A DNA stretch of 64,000 nt from contig JAYFQE010000021.1 of the NCBI GenBank assembly GCA_034927345.1, forward strand, positions 62,001 to 126,000, read 5' to 3'. This document shows, one piece after another, positions 64,000 through 64,000 of this stretch. Position numbers and translations under genes: made by a program. Numbering within the stretch: the stretch's first letter is position 1; the number at the start of each line of letters is the position of its first letter. This stretch comes from JAYFQE01 sp034927345 (GTDB taxonomy: Bacteria; Bacillota; Clostridia; Saccharofermentanales; UBA5734). A model generated the notes under the pieces. That model was not told where the DNA came from. It worked only from the letters and a program-made list of their open reading frames with translations, and did not search any database.

Positions 64000-64000
64000 A
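63031..64000 (-). mobile_element. IS110-type insertion sequence, partial
   Basis: Defined by the transposase gene. The 168 bases between the glycosidase-like gene (ends 62862) and the transposase stop (63031) must contain this end of the element, but IS110 elements lack clear terminal inverted repeats, so I cannot place the boundary. The other end is outside the window. Confidence 0.7.

Overview
The window reads as a chromosome segment of a Gram-positive, Clostridia-like (Bacillota) carbohydrate degrader. Supporting signs are lipobox-anchored solute-binding proteins with Ser/Thr/Gly linkers, CUT1 (LplB/YtcP-type) sugar importers without their own ATPase, strong GGAGG ribosome-binding sites, consensus sigma-A promoters, a YesS-like membrane AraC regulator and a SEDS/PBP pair. 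Species cannot be named from the sequence alone. No rRNA, tRNA, CRISPR array or prophage was recognised; the one mobile element is an IS110-type transposase cut by the right edge.

Layout. 1-9.5 kb (+): a 5'-truncated beta-helix protein, an (alpha/alpha)6 glycosidase, a GH28-like beta-helix protein, an AAA/DUF4143 ATPase behind a perfect 26-bp palindrome, and two Gfo/Idh/MocA oxidoreductases. 9.5-14.8 kb (-): two tandem membrane GT2 glycosyltransferases, then an OmpR-type regulator and its histidine kinase, probably one operon. 14.9-32.1 kb: the centrepiece, a divergent sugar-utilisation locus. Leftwards run an aldose-epimerase-like DUF4432 protein and an unassigned 894-aa TIM-barrel enzyme. 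Rightwards run a creatinase-fold (M24) protein, a creatininase-family protein, two paralogous TIM-barrel enzymes, a GH20-like enzyme, a three-part sugar importer and a LacI regulator. The two arms diverge from mirror-image promoters and carry matching operator-like sequences. 32.1-40.7 kb (-): a bacterial eRF1-like (baeRF) protein, a UroD-family protein, a second importer and its YesS-like regulator. 40.8-46.8 kb (+): a sugar isomerase/epimerase-like protein, a lipoprotein, a zinc-ribbon/proline-repeat/transglutaminase-like membrane protein, and an XRE-cupin regulator next to a medium-chain acyl-CoA synthetase. 46.9-54.5 kb (-): a tight six-gene run of two SDRs, an FHA-SEDS fusion, a transpeptidase PBP, an amidohydrolase and a beta-propeller lipoprotein. 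54.6-62.9 kb: a LacI regulator divergent from a third importer followed by an 887-aa six-hairpin glycosidase-like protein. 63.0 kb to end: the IS110 transposase.

How it works together (inference). Three lipoprotein-dependent importers, each with two permeases and no ATPase, would bring in oligosaccharides and share one ATPase encoded elsewhere. The glycosidases whose N-termini are visible show no signal peptide, so breakdown is probably cytoplasmic. Oxidoreductases, epimerase/isomerase-like proteins and the creatinase/creatininase-fold pair would handle unusual or N-substituted sugars. Each import locus has its own LacI or AraC regulator. The substrates are not determined; the GH28-like and beta-helix enzymes suggest pectic or other uronate-rich plant glycans.
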